Assembly (NCBI GenBank): GCA_963779645.1
Contig: CAVZYX010000005.1
Coordinates: 1,736,001-1,800,000, forward strand
Reading direction: 5' to 3'
From: CALMBW01 sp963779645
GTDB taxonomy: Bacteria; Actinomycetota; CADDZG01; WHSQ01
DNA: 64,000 nt
Shown: one piece after another, positions 52,267 through 61,499 of the stretch
Layout: each line of letters begins with the position of its first letter
How positions within the stretch are numbered: the first letter of the stretch is position 1
The notes under the pieces: generated by a model
What the model was told of the DNA's origin: nothing
What the model saw: the letters and a program-made list of their open reading frames with translations, nothing else
The model's database searches: none
Position numbers and translations under genes: made by a program

Positions 52267-53922
52267 ATGAACAGAGCAGTTAGATGGATCGTTACAGGCG
52301 CGGCCGTCGTGGCCGCGGTATCGGGCTTAGCTCCCGTAGCGGCGCAGACTTCTGAGGAAGAGCAGCAAGCACCCTCATCGAAGCCGAACGTTCTCGTGAT
52401 CGTTGCCGATGATCAGGCTCGCTCCATCTTCAGCCGTCAGTTGATGCCCACGGTCTTCGAGCAGATCGTCGATCGAGGGGTTCTCTTCGATCGCGCTTAC
52501 GTCAACACATCACAGTGTTGCCCTTCGAGGGCGCAGATCATGACGGGTCTCTACGGACACCACACCGGAGTGGACGGTAACCATGTCGTGCTCGAGCATC
52601 CCACCGTCGCCGAGATGATGCAGGACGAGGGATACCGGACGCTCTTGGCCGGGAAGTACCTCAACAGTTGGCCCTGCGCGCCGCGCCCCGAATGGGACCG
52701 CTTCGTGTGCATCCGTGGCGAGAGCAAAAAGCACATGTCGCTCGTCGACCCTCGGATCTACATCCAGGGGATCCCCCGGAAGGTCGAGGGCTACCAGACC
52801 GAGATCCTCGCCGACGAGGTTTCGGAGTTCATCACGGGGGGTTCGGGCGAGGAACCGTTCTTCGCGGTGTACTCGCCGACGAGTCCGCACATGCCGGCCA
52901 ACGACGACCGGTACGGATCTCTGCAGGTGCCGGCCTACAGACCGCCCAACTTCGACCAAGCTTTCGCACCCGGAACGGCTCCCAAGTACGCGACCCGACC
53001 CCCGATGGACGCTGCGACCATAGAGAAGTACGACCAGACCTATCGGCGGATGTCGCGCGCGACGAGAGCTCTCGACGATTCGATCGCAAGGGTGCTCGAC
53101 TCCCTCGGCGATCAAGCCGACAACACGCTGATCTTCTACATCTCTGACAACGGATACATGTACGGCGAGCACAGACTCCACAAGAAAGTTGCGCCCTACG
53201 AGGAGTCGGTGAAGGTGCCGTTCGCGATCCGCTATCCGGCGAGTACGACGACGCCGGGAGCCACCTCTCAGGCGTTGGTGCAGAACGTGGACATAGCGCC
53301 GACGATCGCCGAAGCATTGGGTCGTGAATGGATGTCCGATGGCCATTCTCTCTTGCCGCTGCTCACAGCTCCGCAGTCGGTGGTGAGGGACGCGGCCCTC
53401 ATCGAGAACTGCCGGGGTCAGAACTATCCGTGCTCTGGATCGGCGGTCAAGGGAGCGCGAGAGATCCCATCTTTCGTAGGAGCAATCACAGACCGGTACA
53501 AGTACGTCGAGTACGTGACGGGGGAGAGGGAGTTCTTCGATCTCGATCAAGACCCTTACGAGCTAACAAACCTTTACGGAACTCCTCAGACCCTTGCCAC
53601 TCAAGAGGCGATGGCCCGACGTCTGCTCCTGTTGCTGGCGCGCCCCGTCGCGGAGACCACATTGGTGTCTGGCCCACGAAGCGTCGGATCGAACCGCGTG
53701 GTGAAGTTTCGCTACTTCTCTCAAGAGAAGCTTGCCGTCTTCAACTGCCGGTTGACCGTCGATGGAGTCGCTCAGGAGTGGGAACTGTGTGGCCGCTTCA
53801 CGCACCACATGGGACCGATGGCCCCCGGCCAGTACACGTTCGAAGTGGCTGCGTTCGACAATCTCTCGAACAGATGGGATCCGACGCCTGCGTCGCGATC
53901 GTTCGACGTTTCAGCTCGCTAG
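52267..53922 (+). CDS. secreted type I (Cys) sulfatase
   Basis: 551 residues from ATG 52267 with a signal peptide (RWIVTGAAVVAAVSGLAPVAA, cut near AQT). The frame is open from 52171 but that part is the hairpin leader. The sulfatase signature CCPSRAQIMTG is near residue 84, whose first Cys must become formylglycine. PNVLVIVADDQ carries metal Asp residues, and FYISDNGYMYGEH is the second metal segment. It hydrolyses sulfate esters outside the cell. A formylglycine-generating enzyme is needed, but none is in the window. A C-terminal Ig-like extension follows the catalytic domain. Confidence 0.88.
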   Translation: MNRAVRWIVTGAAVVAAVSGLAPVAAQTSEEEQQAPSSKPNVLVIVADDQARSIFSRQLMPTVFEQIVDRGVLFDRAYVNTSQCCPSRAQIMTGLYGHHTGVDGNHVVLEHPTVAEMMQDEGYRTLLAGKYLNSWPCAPRPEWDRFVCIRGESKKHMSLVDPRIYIQGIPRKVEGYQTEILADEVSEFITGGSGEEPFFAVYSPTSPHMPANDDRYGSLQVPAYRPPNFDQAFAPGTAPKYATRPPMDAATIEKYDQTYRRMSRATRALDDSIARVLDSLGDQADNTLIFYISDNGYMYGEHRLHKKVAPYEESVKVPFAIRYPASTTTPGATSQALVQNVDIAPTIAEALGREWMSDGHSLLPLLTAPQSVVRDAALIENCRGQNYPCSGSAVKGAREIPSFVGAITDRYKYVEYVTGEREFFDLDQDPYELTNLYGTPQTLATQEAMARRLLLLLARPVAETTLVSGPRSVGSNRVVKFRYFSQEKLAVFNCRLTVDGVAQEWELCGRFTHHMGPMAPGQYTFEVAAFDNLSNRWDPTPASRSFDVSAR

Positions 53923-53926
53923 AACT

Positions 53927-54427
53927 TCAGCTCTTGCGCTTGACCTCGAACGGCTCTTCGAACTTCGTGGACTGTTCCGTCAGCTCGGTGCAAGCGGGGC
54001 CATTGGGGTTGTGAACGTATTTGGCCATGGTCGTCGTCTGCACCCTGCCCGTGTAGTTCTTCGGAAGCTTGATCTTCAGGTGCACCTGCCCCTGCGTGTC
54101 GGTGATGGCGGCTCCATAAGGCCAGTAGGGCGGATTGATCGCGAAGGCTGAAACGACCTGAACATCGCTCGCAGGTTGCAGTCCCGGCTGCAACGGGATG
54201 CCGTTGCCGAGAGGATCGTCTTCGGCGGGCCGGCTCACAGTGACGGTCACTTTCACCGTCTCGCCTGGTTTGTAAACCGTCTTGTTCCACTCGGTCTCGA
54301 TGTAGAACGTGTCGACGGTCGTGGATGCATTGCGACAGGGCACCGCTTGGGCAGGAGCGCTCAGGATGCCGAGCAGCAACGCTGCGGCAACGATCGACCC
54401 ACCGAACTTCGACATAGCACCCATCAC
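53927..54427 (-). CDS. secreted hypothetical beta-rich protein
   Basis: 166 residues, unrecognised. ATG 54427 or the fourth-codon ATG starts a signal peptide (SKFGGSIVAAALLLGILSAP, cut near AQAVP). The mature part looks like an immunoglobulin-type beta sandwich: VYKPGETVKVTVTVSRP, then DTQGQVHLKIKLPKNYTGRVQTT. Cys residues near 30 and 150 could pair. No enzyme motif. It converges on the sulfatase gene with 4 bases between stops. Confidence 0.65.
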   Translation of the reverse strand: MMGAMSKFGGSIVAAALLLGILSAPAQAVPCRNASTTVDTFYIETEWNKTVYKPGETVKVTVTVSRPAEDDPLGNGIPLQPGLQPASDVQVVSAFAINPPYWPYGAAITDTQGQVHLKIKLPKNYTGRVQTTTMAKYVHNPNGPACTELTEQSTKFEEPFEVKRKS

Positions 54428-54435
54428 CTAGTTCC

Positions 54436-54459
54436 GGTTCGGCACGGGGAGGCCGAACC
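54436..54459. repeat. 8-bp inverted repeat in a divergent gap
   Basis: GGTTCGGC (54436-54443) and GCCGAACC (54452-54459) flank 8 bases, between the divergent secreted-protein gene (start 54427) and the zinc-ribbon gene (start 54515). Could be an operator or a leader hairpin. Confidence 0.4.
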
Positions 54460-54514
54460 CTGCCTTGGATACGTATATGTACTCAGGCCAACCCCCTTGA
54501 GGAAGGTCCGTTTC

Positions 54515-54931
54515 ATGTCCAGTATCAGAGGCGGCAGCGAACCGAAAGCGAGGGCGAAAATGGGTGATATCACGCGAATCGAAGATGCAGATCTCTACGT
54601 AGAGAGCGTTGGCTCCACTTGCATCGAGTGTGGAACTACCGATTCAAGCGCGAGGTTGTTCATGCCTCCGCATCCGATGCATATCGGAAACATCATCGTT
54701 CTGTGTGATTCCTGCGAGCAGACCTACCGCTCGATGTCTATCGACGTTTTCGCTCGGGTCGCCATGGCCAAGTACGAGATCGAAGAGAGAGTTTTCGGCG
54801 CCAGATTGCCGGTCGAGGCCGACAGAGACCTAGAGCTCCGTAGGGCCCGACGAGAAGCAGAGCGGATCTATGCGTCGAAGCATCCCGAGATCATTTTGGA
54901 TGCCATCGACGAGGTGATATCAGGCTCTTAG
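54515..54931 (+). CDS. zinc-ribbon-containing hypothetical protein
   Basis: 138 residues, not recognised. A four-Cys ribbon, CIECG near residue 36 and CDSC near residue 66, should bind one zinc. The rest is helical and charged (ARVAMAKYEIEERVFG, then ERIYASKHPEIILDAIDEVI). No signal or membrane segment. The ATG at 54515 follows GAGGAAGG; an internal ATG at 54560 is possible. A strong terminator follows. Nucleic-acid or protein binding is plausible but unproven. Confidence 0.65.
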   Translation: MSSIRGGSEPKARAKMGDITRIEDADLYVESVGSTCIECGTTDSSARLFMPPHPMHIGNIIVLCDSCEQTYRSMSIDVFARVAMAKYEIEERVFGARLPVEADRDLELRRARREAERIYASKHPEIILDAIDEVISGS

Positions 54932-54956
54932 GTTCCACAGCGGGTAGGGAGGCCTT

Positions 54957-54987
54957 GAAAGGCGGGGGGTTTGACCCCTCGCCTTTC
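54957..54987 (+). terminator. intrinsic terminator-like hairpin
   Basis: GAAAGGCG-GGGGG pairs with CCCCT-CGCCTTTC around TTTGA, with arms 54957-54969 and 54975-54987, followed by TGCTTTCCC. It ends the zinc-ribbon transcript before the small DUF4177-like gene. Confidence 0.7.
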
Positions 54988-55056
54988 TGCTTTCCCACTT
55001 GTTTGGGCGCGCCTGGCGATTCAGACTCGCAAAGGACGGTGTGAGAGGAGGTTCAC

Positions 55057-55218
55057 ATGGCAGGTTCGGACCACTACGAGGCAGAGGTGAACAGAGGCTC
55101 ATTGAACATGCGCTCGTTCACGAATGATCTCAATAAGCGATACCAGAACGGGTGGAGGCTGGCTTTCGTGTTCTCTCAGGAAGGAAACACGATCATCGTT
55201 TGGGAGAAGACCGCCTAG
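55057..55218 (+). CDS. DUF4177-like small protein
   Basis: 53 residues. GAGAGGAGG ends 5 bases before the ATG, one of the best ribosome sites in the window. The pattern YEAEVNRG, then FTNDLNKRYQNGWRLAFVFSQ and TIIVWEK resembles the short DUF4177 family (beta strand, helix ending in GW, two strands). Cytoplasmic and of unknown role. It sits between a strong terminator and the convergent aminotransferase gene, so it is probably transcribed alone. Confidence 0.7.
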   Translation: MAGSDHYEAEVNRGSLNMRSFTNDLNKRYQNGWRLAFVFSQEGNTIIVWEKTA

Positions 55219-55231
55219 ATCCCAAGCTTCC

Positions 55232-56920
55232 TCAAGGTTCGGACATCTGCGCCTCGCCCGGCAACGGGAACCAGCGCAGGTGTTCGAAGTCCTTGGTGAA
55301 TCCCGATAGATCCGGTGATTCCACGGGTTCCTTAGATGCTTCGGCGAAGATGTGGCGCGCCGTTATGAGGTAGTCGTCGAGTTTGTCCTCGGATTCCGTC
55401 ATGCGGTGGGACGGCCACTTCAGAAGTCCAGTGGAGTAATCCAGGTCCTGTAGTGAAAGCGGTGGTTCCGCGATCCCGTCGAGGTTCATCCACAGTCCCG
55501 TGGGTGCGTCGAATCGGTAGTGATGAAGGAGCTTGTGCCCGTGGTCCGCAACGAGCTGGACCGCTTGGAGGATGTAGTCGAAAACCTGTTCCGAGATGAA
55601 GTAGTTGAAGTTCACTCGCACCCAGCCGGGCTTGATGCCCTCGCAACCTTTTGCGATCTCTCTTTCGAATTCATGGCTGGTTTCGATGTCGATCCCAAGA
55701 AGCCTGTGCCCGTAGGGACCCGCGCATGAACATCCTCCACGTGACTGGATCCCGAAGAGATCGTTAAGCAATGCAACGACGAAGTTGTGATGGAGGTACC
55801 GGCCGTCGTGCCTTACGACGAACGAGACGATCGAAAGACGGTCGGCTGTGTGATTGCCGAGGATCTCGATGCTCGGATTCGAACTCCACGAGGCGATCGC
55901 TCTGTCGATGAACGACTTCTCACGCTCGCGGATCAGATCTACCCCGACCGCCTGCTTGAGTTGGAAAACGAGTCCGGCTCGGATCGATCCGATGATGTCC
56001 GGGGTGCCCCCTTCCTCGCGATGTACGGGGTCGTCGAGATAGTGATGTTCGGTGGGGTTGACGTAGGACACGGTTCCTCCACCGACCACCACAGGGACCT
56101 TGTTGCGCAGAAGGTCACGTCGGACGACGAGTAGGCCCGGGGTTCCCGGCCCCCCTATCGCTTTATGCGGAGAGATGAAGATGGCGTCCTTGCGCCAGTC
56201 GTCTTTGACGGACCCCATCGCGATCTCGACGTAGGGGGCCGCCGCCGCGAAGTCCCAGAAGGACAAAGCTCCGAACTCGTGCAGCAACGAGGCGATGCCC
56301 TTCGTGTCCGACACGATCCCGGTGACGTTGCTCGCGGCCGAGAAACTCCCGACCTTCACCTTCCGGGCTTCGAAGCGCTCGAGCTCGCGACGGAGGTGAT
56401 CCTGATCGATCAATCCATTGGGGTCTTCGGGGATAGTGATCACATCTGCGATCGATTCCCGCCACGGCAGCTCGTTGCTGTGGTGTTCGTAGGGACCGAT
56501 GAAGATGACCGGACGGTCCTCCTCAGGGATGTGTTCGCTCAGCGCGTACCGCTCATCGAGCTCCTTGGGCAAACGCAGATTCATGATCGACACGAGCTTG
56601 TCGATCGCGCCGGTCGACCCCGATCCGCAGAAGATCACCGCGTGTTCATCGGTGGCTCCAAGCGCGTCGGCGATGATCTGACGAGCGTCTTCCCTGAACC
56701 GCGTGGTCTGCAGCCCCGTCCCGGAGGTCTCTGTGTGCGTGTTGGCATAGAGAGGAAGGACGGCTTCGCGGATGAAGTCTTCGATGAAGTCGAGCGAGCG
56801 ACCCGATGCTGTGTAGTCGGCATAGATCACTCTACGAGGGCCGTAGGGACCTTGGAAAGCATCGCTCTCGCCGATCACCGATCGCCCGATGTTCTCCAGC
56901 AGTGCTTTTCGGTCGGTCAC
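55232..56920 (-). CDS. class V PLP aminotransferase / cysteine desulfurase-like
   Basis: 562 residues from GTG 56920. Fold-type I class V enzyme: YADYTASGRSLDFIEDFI near residue 33, FCGSGSTGAIDKL, EHHSNELPW, DFAAAAPYVEI, and the PLP Lys in FISPHKAIGGPGTPGLLV. A Cys-containing loop QSRGGCSCAGPYG stands where desulfurases place theirs. It is about 150 residues longer than SufS, with a C-terminal extension after VNFNYFISEQVFDYIL. Cys desulfurase, selenocysteine lyase or another lyase are all possible. It overlaps the plsC-like gene end (GTGA). Confidence 0.8.
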   Translation of the reverse strand: MTDRKALLENIGRSVIGESDAFQGPYGPRRVIYADYTASGRSLDFIEDFIREAVLPLYANTHTETSGTGLQTTRFREDARQIIADALGATDEHAVIFCGSGSTGAIDKLVSIMNLRLPKELDERYALSEHIPEEDRPVIFIGPYEHHSNELPWRESIADVITIPEDPNGLIDQDHLRRELERFEARKVKVGSFSAASNVTGIVSDTKGIASLLHEFGALSFWDFAAAAPYVEIAMGSVKDDWRKDAIFISPHKAIGGPGTPGLLVVRRDLLRNKVPVVVGGGTVSYVNPTEHHYLDDPVHREEGGTPDIIGSIRAGLVFQLKQAVGVDLIREREKSFIDRAIASWSSNPSIEILGNHTADRLSIVSFVVRHDGRYLHHNFVVALLNDLFGIQSRGGCSCAGPYGHRLLGIDIETSHEFEREIAKGCEGIKPGWVRVNFNYFISEQVFDYILQAVQLVADHGHKLLHHYRFDAPTGLWMNLDGIAEPPLSLQDLDYSTGLLKWPSHRMTESEDKLDDYLITARHIFAEASKEPVESPDLSGFTKDFEHLRWFPLPGEAQMSEP

Positions 56921-57648
56921 GCGACCTCAGTGTCTTTGCCGAGGGCTTGGGCGATCGCAGAACGCGTCGCCTCCCGGAGAGCTTCGATCGAGCGAAAATC
57001 GGCGGGATCGATCGGATCGAGAACCTGCACCACTGCATCCATCCTGTCTCGAAGTATGAGCCCGTGTTTGGGAAGCGTGTCGGCTGTTCCGCTCATGGCA
57101 ACAGGGATGATCGGGGCTCCCGTTTCCTTTGCCAGTGAAAAAGCGCCGTCTTTGAAGCGCTGGATCTCCCCGGTCTTGGAACGCGTGCCTTCCGGGAAGA
57201 TCAGAACTGGAACGCCTTGGCGGAGCCAGTAGCGGCACTGCTCCATCATCTGCTCTACCGATGCCTTATCTCCTCGGACCAAGGGGATGTACCGGCACAT
57301 CACCATCCACCAGCCGATGAATGGAAGCTTGAAGTTGGAAGATTTGGAGACCCATTTGTAGGGACGGTAAAGCCCGAAGAGCACAAGGATGTCGATCAAT
57401 GACTCGTGGTTAGACACGACGATCGCTGGCTTGTTCCAAGGGATCTTCTTGCGGCCGATCACCTTCAGATGCCACAGCGGGCAGCAGGCTATATAGAAGG
57501 TGCCCCACAGACAGGCGTAGAGGTGAGCCGAGGTTCTCCTCCGGTCGAACGGCAAGGTCACCACCCAGACGATCACGGCCCCCGCGAACCAGATCGGCAG
57601 GGACAGCATGAAGAACGCCCAGTACAGCAGCGAGAAGATGGTCAGCAC
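56917..57648 (-). CDS. plsC: 1-acylglycerol-3-phosphate acyltransferase-like
   Basis: 243 residues. N-terminal hydrophobic segments (FSLLYWAFFMLSLPIWFAGAVIVWVV) anchor it. Acyltransferase block I is NHESLIDIL (HxxxxD), a later block is FPEGTRSKTG, and GAPIIPVAMSGT follows. It would acylate lysophosphatidate or a related glycerol phosphate at the inner membrane. It ends inside the start of the aminotransferase gene, which therefore lies downstream in the same operon. Confidence 0.88.
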   Translation of the reverse strand: MLTIFSLLYWAFFMLSLPIWFAGAVIVWVVTLPFDRRRTSAHLYACLWGTFYIACCPLWHLKVIGRKKIPWNKPAIVVSNHESLIDILVLFGLYRPYKWVSKSSNFKLPFIGWWMVMCRYIPLVRGDKASVEQMMEQCRYWLRQGVPVLIFPEGTRSKTGEIQRFKDGAFSLAKETGAPIIPVAMSGTADTLPKHGLILRDRMDAVVQVLDPIDPADFRSIEALREATRSAIAQALGKDTEVA

Positions 57649-57790
57649 AACGCCATCCTAAGTTTTCGCTAAGGCGCCGCCGCGAAGCGGCAGTAAGGCG
57701 CCGTGCGGATAGGTTCACCCTTTCCGAACTGCTAGGTGCGGGGTACCTTCAGGGACACAGTTCAATAGGGCGAGAGATGAGGAGAAGCCG

Positions 57791-58588
57791 ATGCCGGAGG
57801 TCGAGTTCCAAGCGGGAACGTTCTGCTGGGTGGACAACACGTCGAACGACCCCGGTAAAGCAAAGGAGTTCTACAGCGGCCTTTTCGGTTGGGATCTCGA
57901 GGACTTTCCGATCGACGATAAGCAGACGTACACGATGGCCCGGTTGAGCGGCAGGGACGTCGGAGCCATCTCGCCGGCACAAGATCAGTCGGCGCCGCCA
58001 AGTTGGAACACCTACATCGGTGTGACCAGTGCCGACGAAACTGCAGAGAAGGTTCGATCGGCCGGCGGAACCGTCTTGATGGATCCGTTCGACGTGTTCG
58101 ATCAGGGCCGGATGTTCGGTGCACAAGATCCGACGGGCGCGTACTTCTTCCTTTGGGAACCGAAAGCGACCTCCGGATGGGGGATCGTCAACGAGCCCGG
58201 AACGGTCATATGGAACGAGCTTGCGACCAGAGGTAAGGACAAGGCAGCACTCTTCTATCAAGATGCCTTCGGTTGGGGAGCCGGCGAGAACCCGTACGCG
58301 GCCCCCGACGACCCTCAAGGGATCGACTACACCGTGTTTGCTATCGGTGAAGCTCCTATCGGTGGTGCGATGGAGATAGGCGAAGATTGGCCGGCCGACA
58401 TTCAGCCTCATTGGGTCGTGTACTTCTCGGTCGACGACACCGATGCCACCGTCTCCAAAGCCGTAGAACTCGGAGGTCAGGTCGTTACCCCTCCGATGGA
58501 GACTCCGGCGGGGCGGATGGCTCAGATCGCGGACCCGAACGGAGCCCAGTTCTCGATCATCAAGATGGCCCCACCGCCTGACGCCTAA
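57791..58588 (+). CDS. two-domain VOC (glyoxalase-fold) protein
   Basis: 265 residues, two tandem VOC modules. Module one: FCWVDNTSNDPGKAKEFYSGLFGW to about residue 120, ending DPTGAYFFLWEPK. Module two: VIWNELATRGKDKAALFYQDAFGW to the end, with IADPNGAQFSIIK. Such two-domain proteins resemble CFP32-like actinobacterial proteins and hydrolase or dioxygenase relatives. Few metal-ligand residues are conserved, so catalysis is uncertain. GAGGAGAAG precedes the ATG. Confidence 0.85.
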   Translation: MPEVEFQAGTFCWVDNTSNDPGKAKEFYSGLFGWDLEDFPIDDKQTYTMARLSGRDVGAISPAQDQSAPPSWNTYIGVTSADETAEKVRSAGGTVLMDPFDVFDQGRMFGAQDPTGAYFFLWEPKATSGWGIVNEPGTVIWNELATRGKDKAALFYQDAFGWGAGENPYAAPDDPQGIDYTVFAIGEAPIGGAMEIGEDWPADIQPHWVVYFSVDDTDATVSKAVELGGQVVTPPMETPAGRMAQIADPNGAQFSIIKMAPPPDA

Positions 58589-58600
58589 CCCACCGATCGG

Positions 58601-58993
58601 CTAGTTGGTCGTTTCGAGGTCTAGTGCGCAGGAGTTGATGCAGTAGCGCTTGCCGGACGCGCCCGGCCCATCGTCGAAGACATGCCCGAGGTGCCCACCA
58701 CAGCTGGCGCAGACAACTTCGGTGCGGACCATGCCGTGGCTGGTGTCCGTCCGCACTTCAACGTTCGCAGGATTCTCCGGGTCGGTGAAAGATGGCCAGC
58801 CACTCCCGGAGTCAAACTTGGTATCGGAGCTGAATAGAGCTTCGCCACACGCCGCGCAACGGTAGGTCCCGTTGTCCTTCGTGTAGACGTAGGTCCCGGT
58901 GAAAGGCGGCTCTGTTGCAGCCTCCCTGAGCACTGCGTACTGCTCGGGGGTTAGGTCCTGCCGCCACTGCTCTTCCGTCTTCGTCGTCTTCAT
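58601..58993 (-). CDS. msrB: peptide methionine-(R)-S-oxide reductase
   Basis: 130 residues. MsrB landmarks are all present: YRCAACGEALFSSDTKFDSG with the first zinc Cys pair, GWPSFTDP, VVCASCGGHLGHVFDDG with the second Cys pair, and the catalytic Cys in KRYCINSCALDL. It repairs oxidised methionine in the cytoplasm using thioredoxin. Normal family length, single gene, convergent with the VOC gene. Confidence 0.95.
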   Translation of the reverse strand: MKTTKTEEQWRQDLTPEQYAVLREAATEPPFTGTYVYTKDNGTYRCAACGEALFSSDTKFDSGSGWPSFTDPENPANVEVRTDTSHGMVRTEVVCASCGGHLGHVFDDGPGASGKRYCINSCALDLETTN

Positions 58994-59081
58994 GTCCTAG
59001 CTCCGTTCCCGTCTCTTAGGCGGTTCACGTCCTAGGGTATAGAGGCTGACCACTTAAGGATCTGCGACCTCGGGAGGAGCG

Positions 59082-59993
59082 TTGCACCACCACGGGCACG
59101 GCCACGATCACCACGTATCGCGCGGTGCCCAGAAGCAGGCCTTGAAGTGGAGCCTGGGAGCCAACTCCGTCCTCCTCATTGCCGAGATCGCGGGCGGTAT
59201 CGCGTTCGCGTCGCTCGCGTTGCTCGCAGACGCTGCACACCTGGCCTCAGATGTGACCGCGTTGGTTATCGCACTTCTTGCTCACTTTCTTATGGAGCGG
59301 CCTCATTCGTCGCGACACACGTACGGGTACAAGAGAGCCGAGGTCGTTGGAGCCTTAGCGAACGCAGTGCTTCTGATCGCCCTGTCGGTGTGGATCGTCG
59401 TCACCGCTCTTGGCAGGTTCGATAGTCCGGTCGAGATCGAGGGTGGTGGCTTGCTGGCTCTGGCGACCCTTGGTTTCGTTATCAATCTCGGGAGCGCGTT
59501 GGTGCTTCGGTCGAGATCGGGTGGAAGCCTGAACATGAGGGCTGCTTACCTGCACATGGTCGCCGATGCTCTCGGTTCGGTCGGGGCGATGGCTGCAGGC
59601 ATAGCTGCACTTGCTTGGGACGCCTACTGGGTTGATGCCGCGGCTTCGATAGCCATCGCTCTTCTGATCGTTGCCTCTTCGGTATCTCTGGTCAGAGAAA
59701 CCCTGCACGTGCTGCTCGAGGGGGCTCCCGCGGGGATCGACACAGATGAGGTGTCCTTGGCGTTAAGCGATTACGACGTCGTCGAAGAGGTTCACCACGT
59801 TCACGTCTGGAGTATCGCCTCGGACATGCCAGCCCTTTCAGCTCACGTCGTTCTCCGACCGGACATGTCTCTCCACGAAGCTCAGGAGCACGGGGGGCGA
59901 TTGAAGGAGTTGCTGGCCGAGAGGTTCGGCATCGAGCACGCAACCCTGGAACTCGAATGCCATTCGTGCGAGCCGGAAGAGTTCACGGTCTGA
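59082..59993 (+). CDS. cation diffusion facilitator (CzcD/ZitB-like)
   Basis: 303 residues from TTG with GGGAGGAGC upstream. A His-rich start (HHHGHGHDHH) binds metal. Six membrane helices follow, with the metal sites LADAAHLASD and YLHMVADALGS (HxxxD/DxxxH pairs). The cytoplasmic C-terminal domain includes VEEVHHVHVWSIASDMPALSAHVV. It exports zinc or similar divalent metal ions against protons. Confidence 0.92.
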   Translation: MHHHGHGHDHHVSRGAQKQALKWSLGANSVLLIAEIAGGIAFASLALLADAAHLASDVTALVIALLAHFLMERPHSSRHTYGYKRAEVVGALANAVLLIALSVWIVVTALGRFDSPVEIEGGGLLALATLGFVINLGSALVLRSRSGGSLNMRAAYLHMVADALGSVGAMAAGIAALAWDAYWVDAAASIAIALLIVASSVSLVRETLHVLLEGAPAGIDTDEVSLALSDYDVVEEVHHVHVWSIASDMPALSAHVVLRPDMSLHEAQEHGGRLKELLAERFGIEHATLELECHSCEPEEFTV

Positions 59994-60053
59994 AGGAGTA
60001 GGCGACCCGCTGCCGAATCATCCCGTATCGGACATTCGAGACAGGGGACCGGC

Positions 60054-61388
60054 ATGGCTCGCCGCACCATGGCAGTAACCGCAGTCGCTCTAAGCCTTTC
60101 ACTACTGATGGGCCCGGGGTTCGTCCAAGCCGCAGGCCCCGATGACGTCAAGTCCGACAACATCACCGAGATCGGGCGCGCCGTCATCGATCGTGGGGGT
60201 GGCGAGAAAGCCGATGGCTCGGACCTAGCCTTCCAGGGCAAGCTGGTCATCGCGGGGTCGTACTCGGGCACCGCGATCTTCAAGATCATCAATAAGGCAC
60301 CGTTCGTCGAGCAGATCGGCTTCCACAGTTGCCCCGGAGGACAGGGCGACGTCTCCGTCTACAAGAACCTTGTGTTCGTTTCCTTGAACGGTCCCCAGAG
60401 CGCGGACGCCTTGGGTTGCGCGGATGCCCAGGATTCCGCGGGCAAAGCGGGGGTCAGGATCCTCGACATCTCCGATCCAACCTCGCCACGCCAGATCGGC
60501 TTCGTTGAGCTTCCTTGCGGATCGCACACGCACACCATCTATCCGGTGGGCCGCGATGTCTTTATCTACAACGAGTCCTATCCACTGGGAGTGCCCTCGG
60601 ATACATGTAGCCCGGTGTCTCATCGCAAGGTGCCGATCGTGAAGGTGCCGTTGAGCGATCCCTCGAAGGCCGAGATCGTCAACAACCTCGACGTCTCGCC
60701 TGAGATCGGTTGCCACGACGTCACGATCTTCGCCCAAGAGAAGATCGCGGCTGCCGCCTGCATCGGTGAAAGCCAGATCTGGGATGTTGCCGATCCAGCG
60801 GCCCCCGTGATCCTGACGCGCATCTACAACCCCGGCATCGAGATCCATCACGGCGTCGGGTTCTCGTGGGATGGAAAAGTCCTCGTCATCGCCGATGAGT
60901 TCGCCGGTTCGGTCACGGGTTCTTGTGCCGGCAACGCCAACAGCCCGGTAGGCGCACTGTGGTTCTACGACATCACCGATCGAACGCTGCCTATCGTGCA
61001 GGGGTACTTCAACGTGCCCCGGTATCTACCGCCGGAGACCCAGGACGAGTTCGGATATCTCGCCTGTACTTCGCACAACTTCAACGTCCTTCCCATGAAG
61101 GACGAGGGCATCTACGTCGCTTCGGTCGGGTACCGGAACTCTGGTCTGTCGGTCGTGGACTTCAGCGACCCGACGGCTCCCAAGGAGATCGCCTACTACC
61201 TGCAGCTCGATGAGGGGATGATTCCGGATGTGTGGGCGGCGTATTGGTACAACGGCCGGATCTACGCCAACGACAACGGCGCCGGCCGAGGCCTTAGTGT
61301 CTATGAGGTCGAGGGGCTCTCTTCCAAAGAGGTCCACTACTTCAAGGGCCAGATGAACCCCCAGGTGCAGGTGCCGAGCTTCAAGTAA
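60054..61388 (+). CDS. secreted LVIVD-repeat protein
   Basis: 444 residues with signal peptide (MARRTMAVTAVALSLSLLMG, cut near QAAGP). Repeats of the type VRILDISDPTSPRQIGFVELP, IWDVADPAAPVILTRIYNPG, ALWFYDITDRTLPIVQGYF and LSVVDFSDPTAPKEIAYYLQ match the LVIVD beta-propeller repeat. Cysteines are frequent and may pair. No catalytic motif is evident, so a binding or scaffold role outside the cell is inferred. It may share a transcript with the next secreted metallophosphoesterase 111 bases on. Confidence 0.8.
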   Translation: MARRTMAVTAVALSLSLLMGPGFVQAAGPDDVKSDNITEIGRAVIDRGGGEKADGSDLAFQGKLVIAGSYSGTAIFKIINKAPFVEQIGFHSCPGGQGDVSVYKNLVFVSLNGPQSADALGCADAQDSAGKAGVRILDISDPTSPRQIGFVELPCGSHTHTIYPVGRDVFIYNESYPLGVPSDTCSPVSHRKVPIVKVPLSDPSKAEIVNNLDVSPEIGCHDVTIFAQEKIAAAACIGESQIWDVADPAAPVILTRIYNPGIEIHHGVGFSWDGKVLVIADEFAGSVTGSCAGNANSPVGALWFYDITDRTLPIVQGYFNVPRYLPPETQDEFGYLACTSHNFNVLPMKDEGIYVASVGYRNSGLSVVDFSDPTAPKEIAYYLQLDEGMIPDVWAAYWYNGRIYANDNGAGRGLSVYEVEGLSSKEVHYFKGQMNPQVQVPSFK

Positions 61389-61499
61389 GGCAAGCAGCCG
61401 GGTTGGGACCTTTCTAGGCATTCCTCCCTATCGACCGGGGGCCGATGGTGTAGTTGCATCGGTTACCTCAGTATTTCGACTTGGGGGGAGTTTCCGCGC

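Noticed and set aside
51781..53922. Integrated element at the tRNA genes
   Set aside because: Both tRNAs are complete, no integrase or duplicated tRNA end is visible, and the flanking genes look native.
54957..54987. Small RNA gene after the zinc-ribbon gene
   Set aside because: The hairpin with trailing pyrimidines right after a stop codon is explained as a terminator; no promoter is seen.
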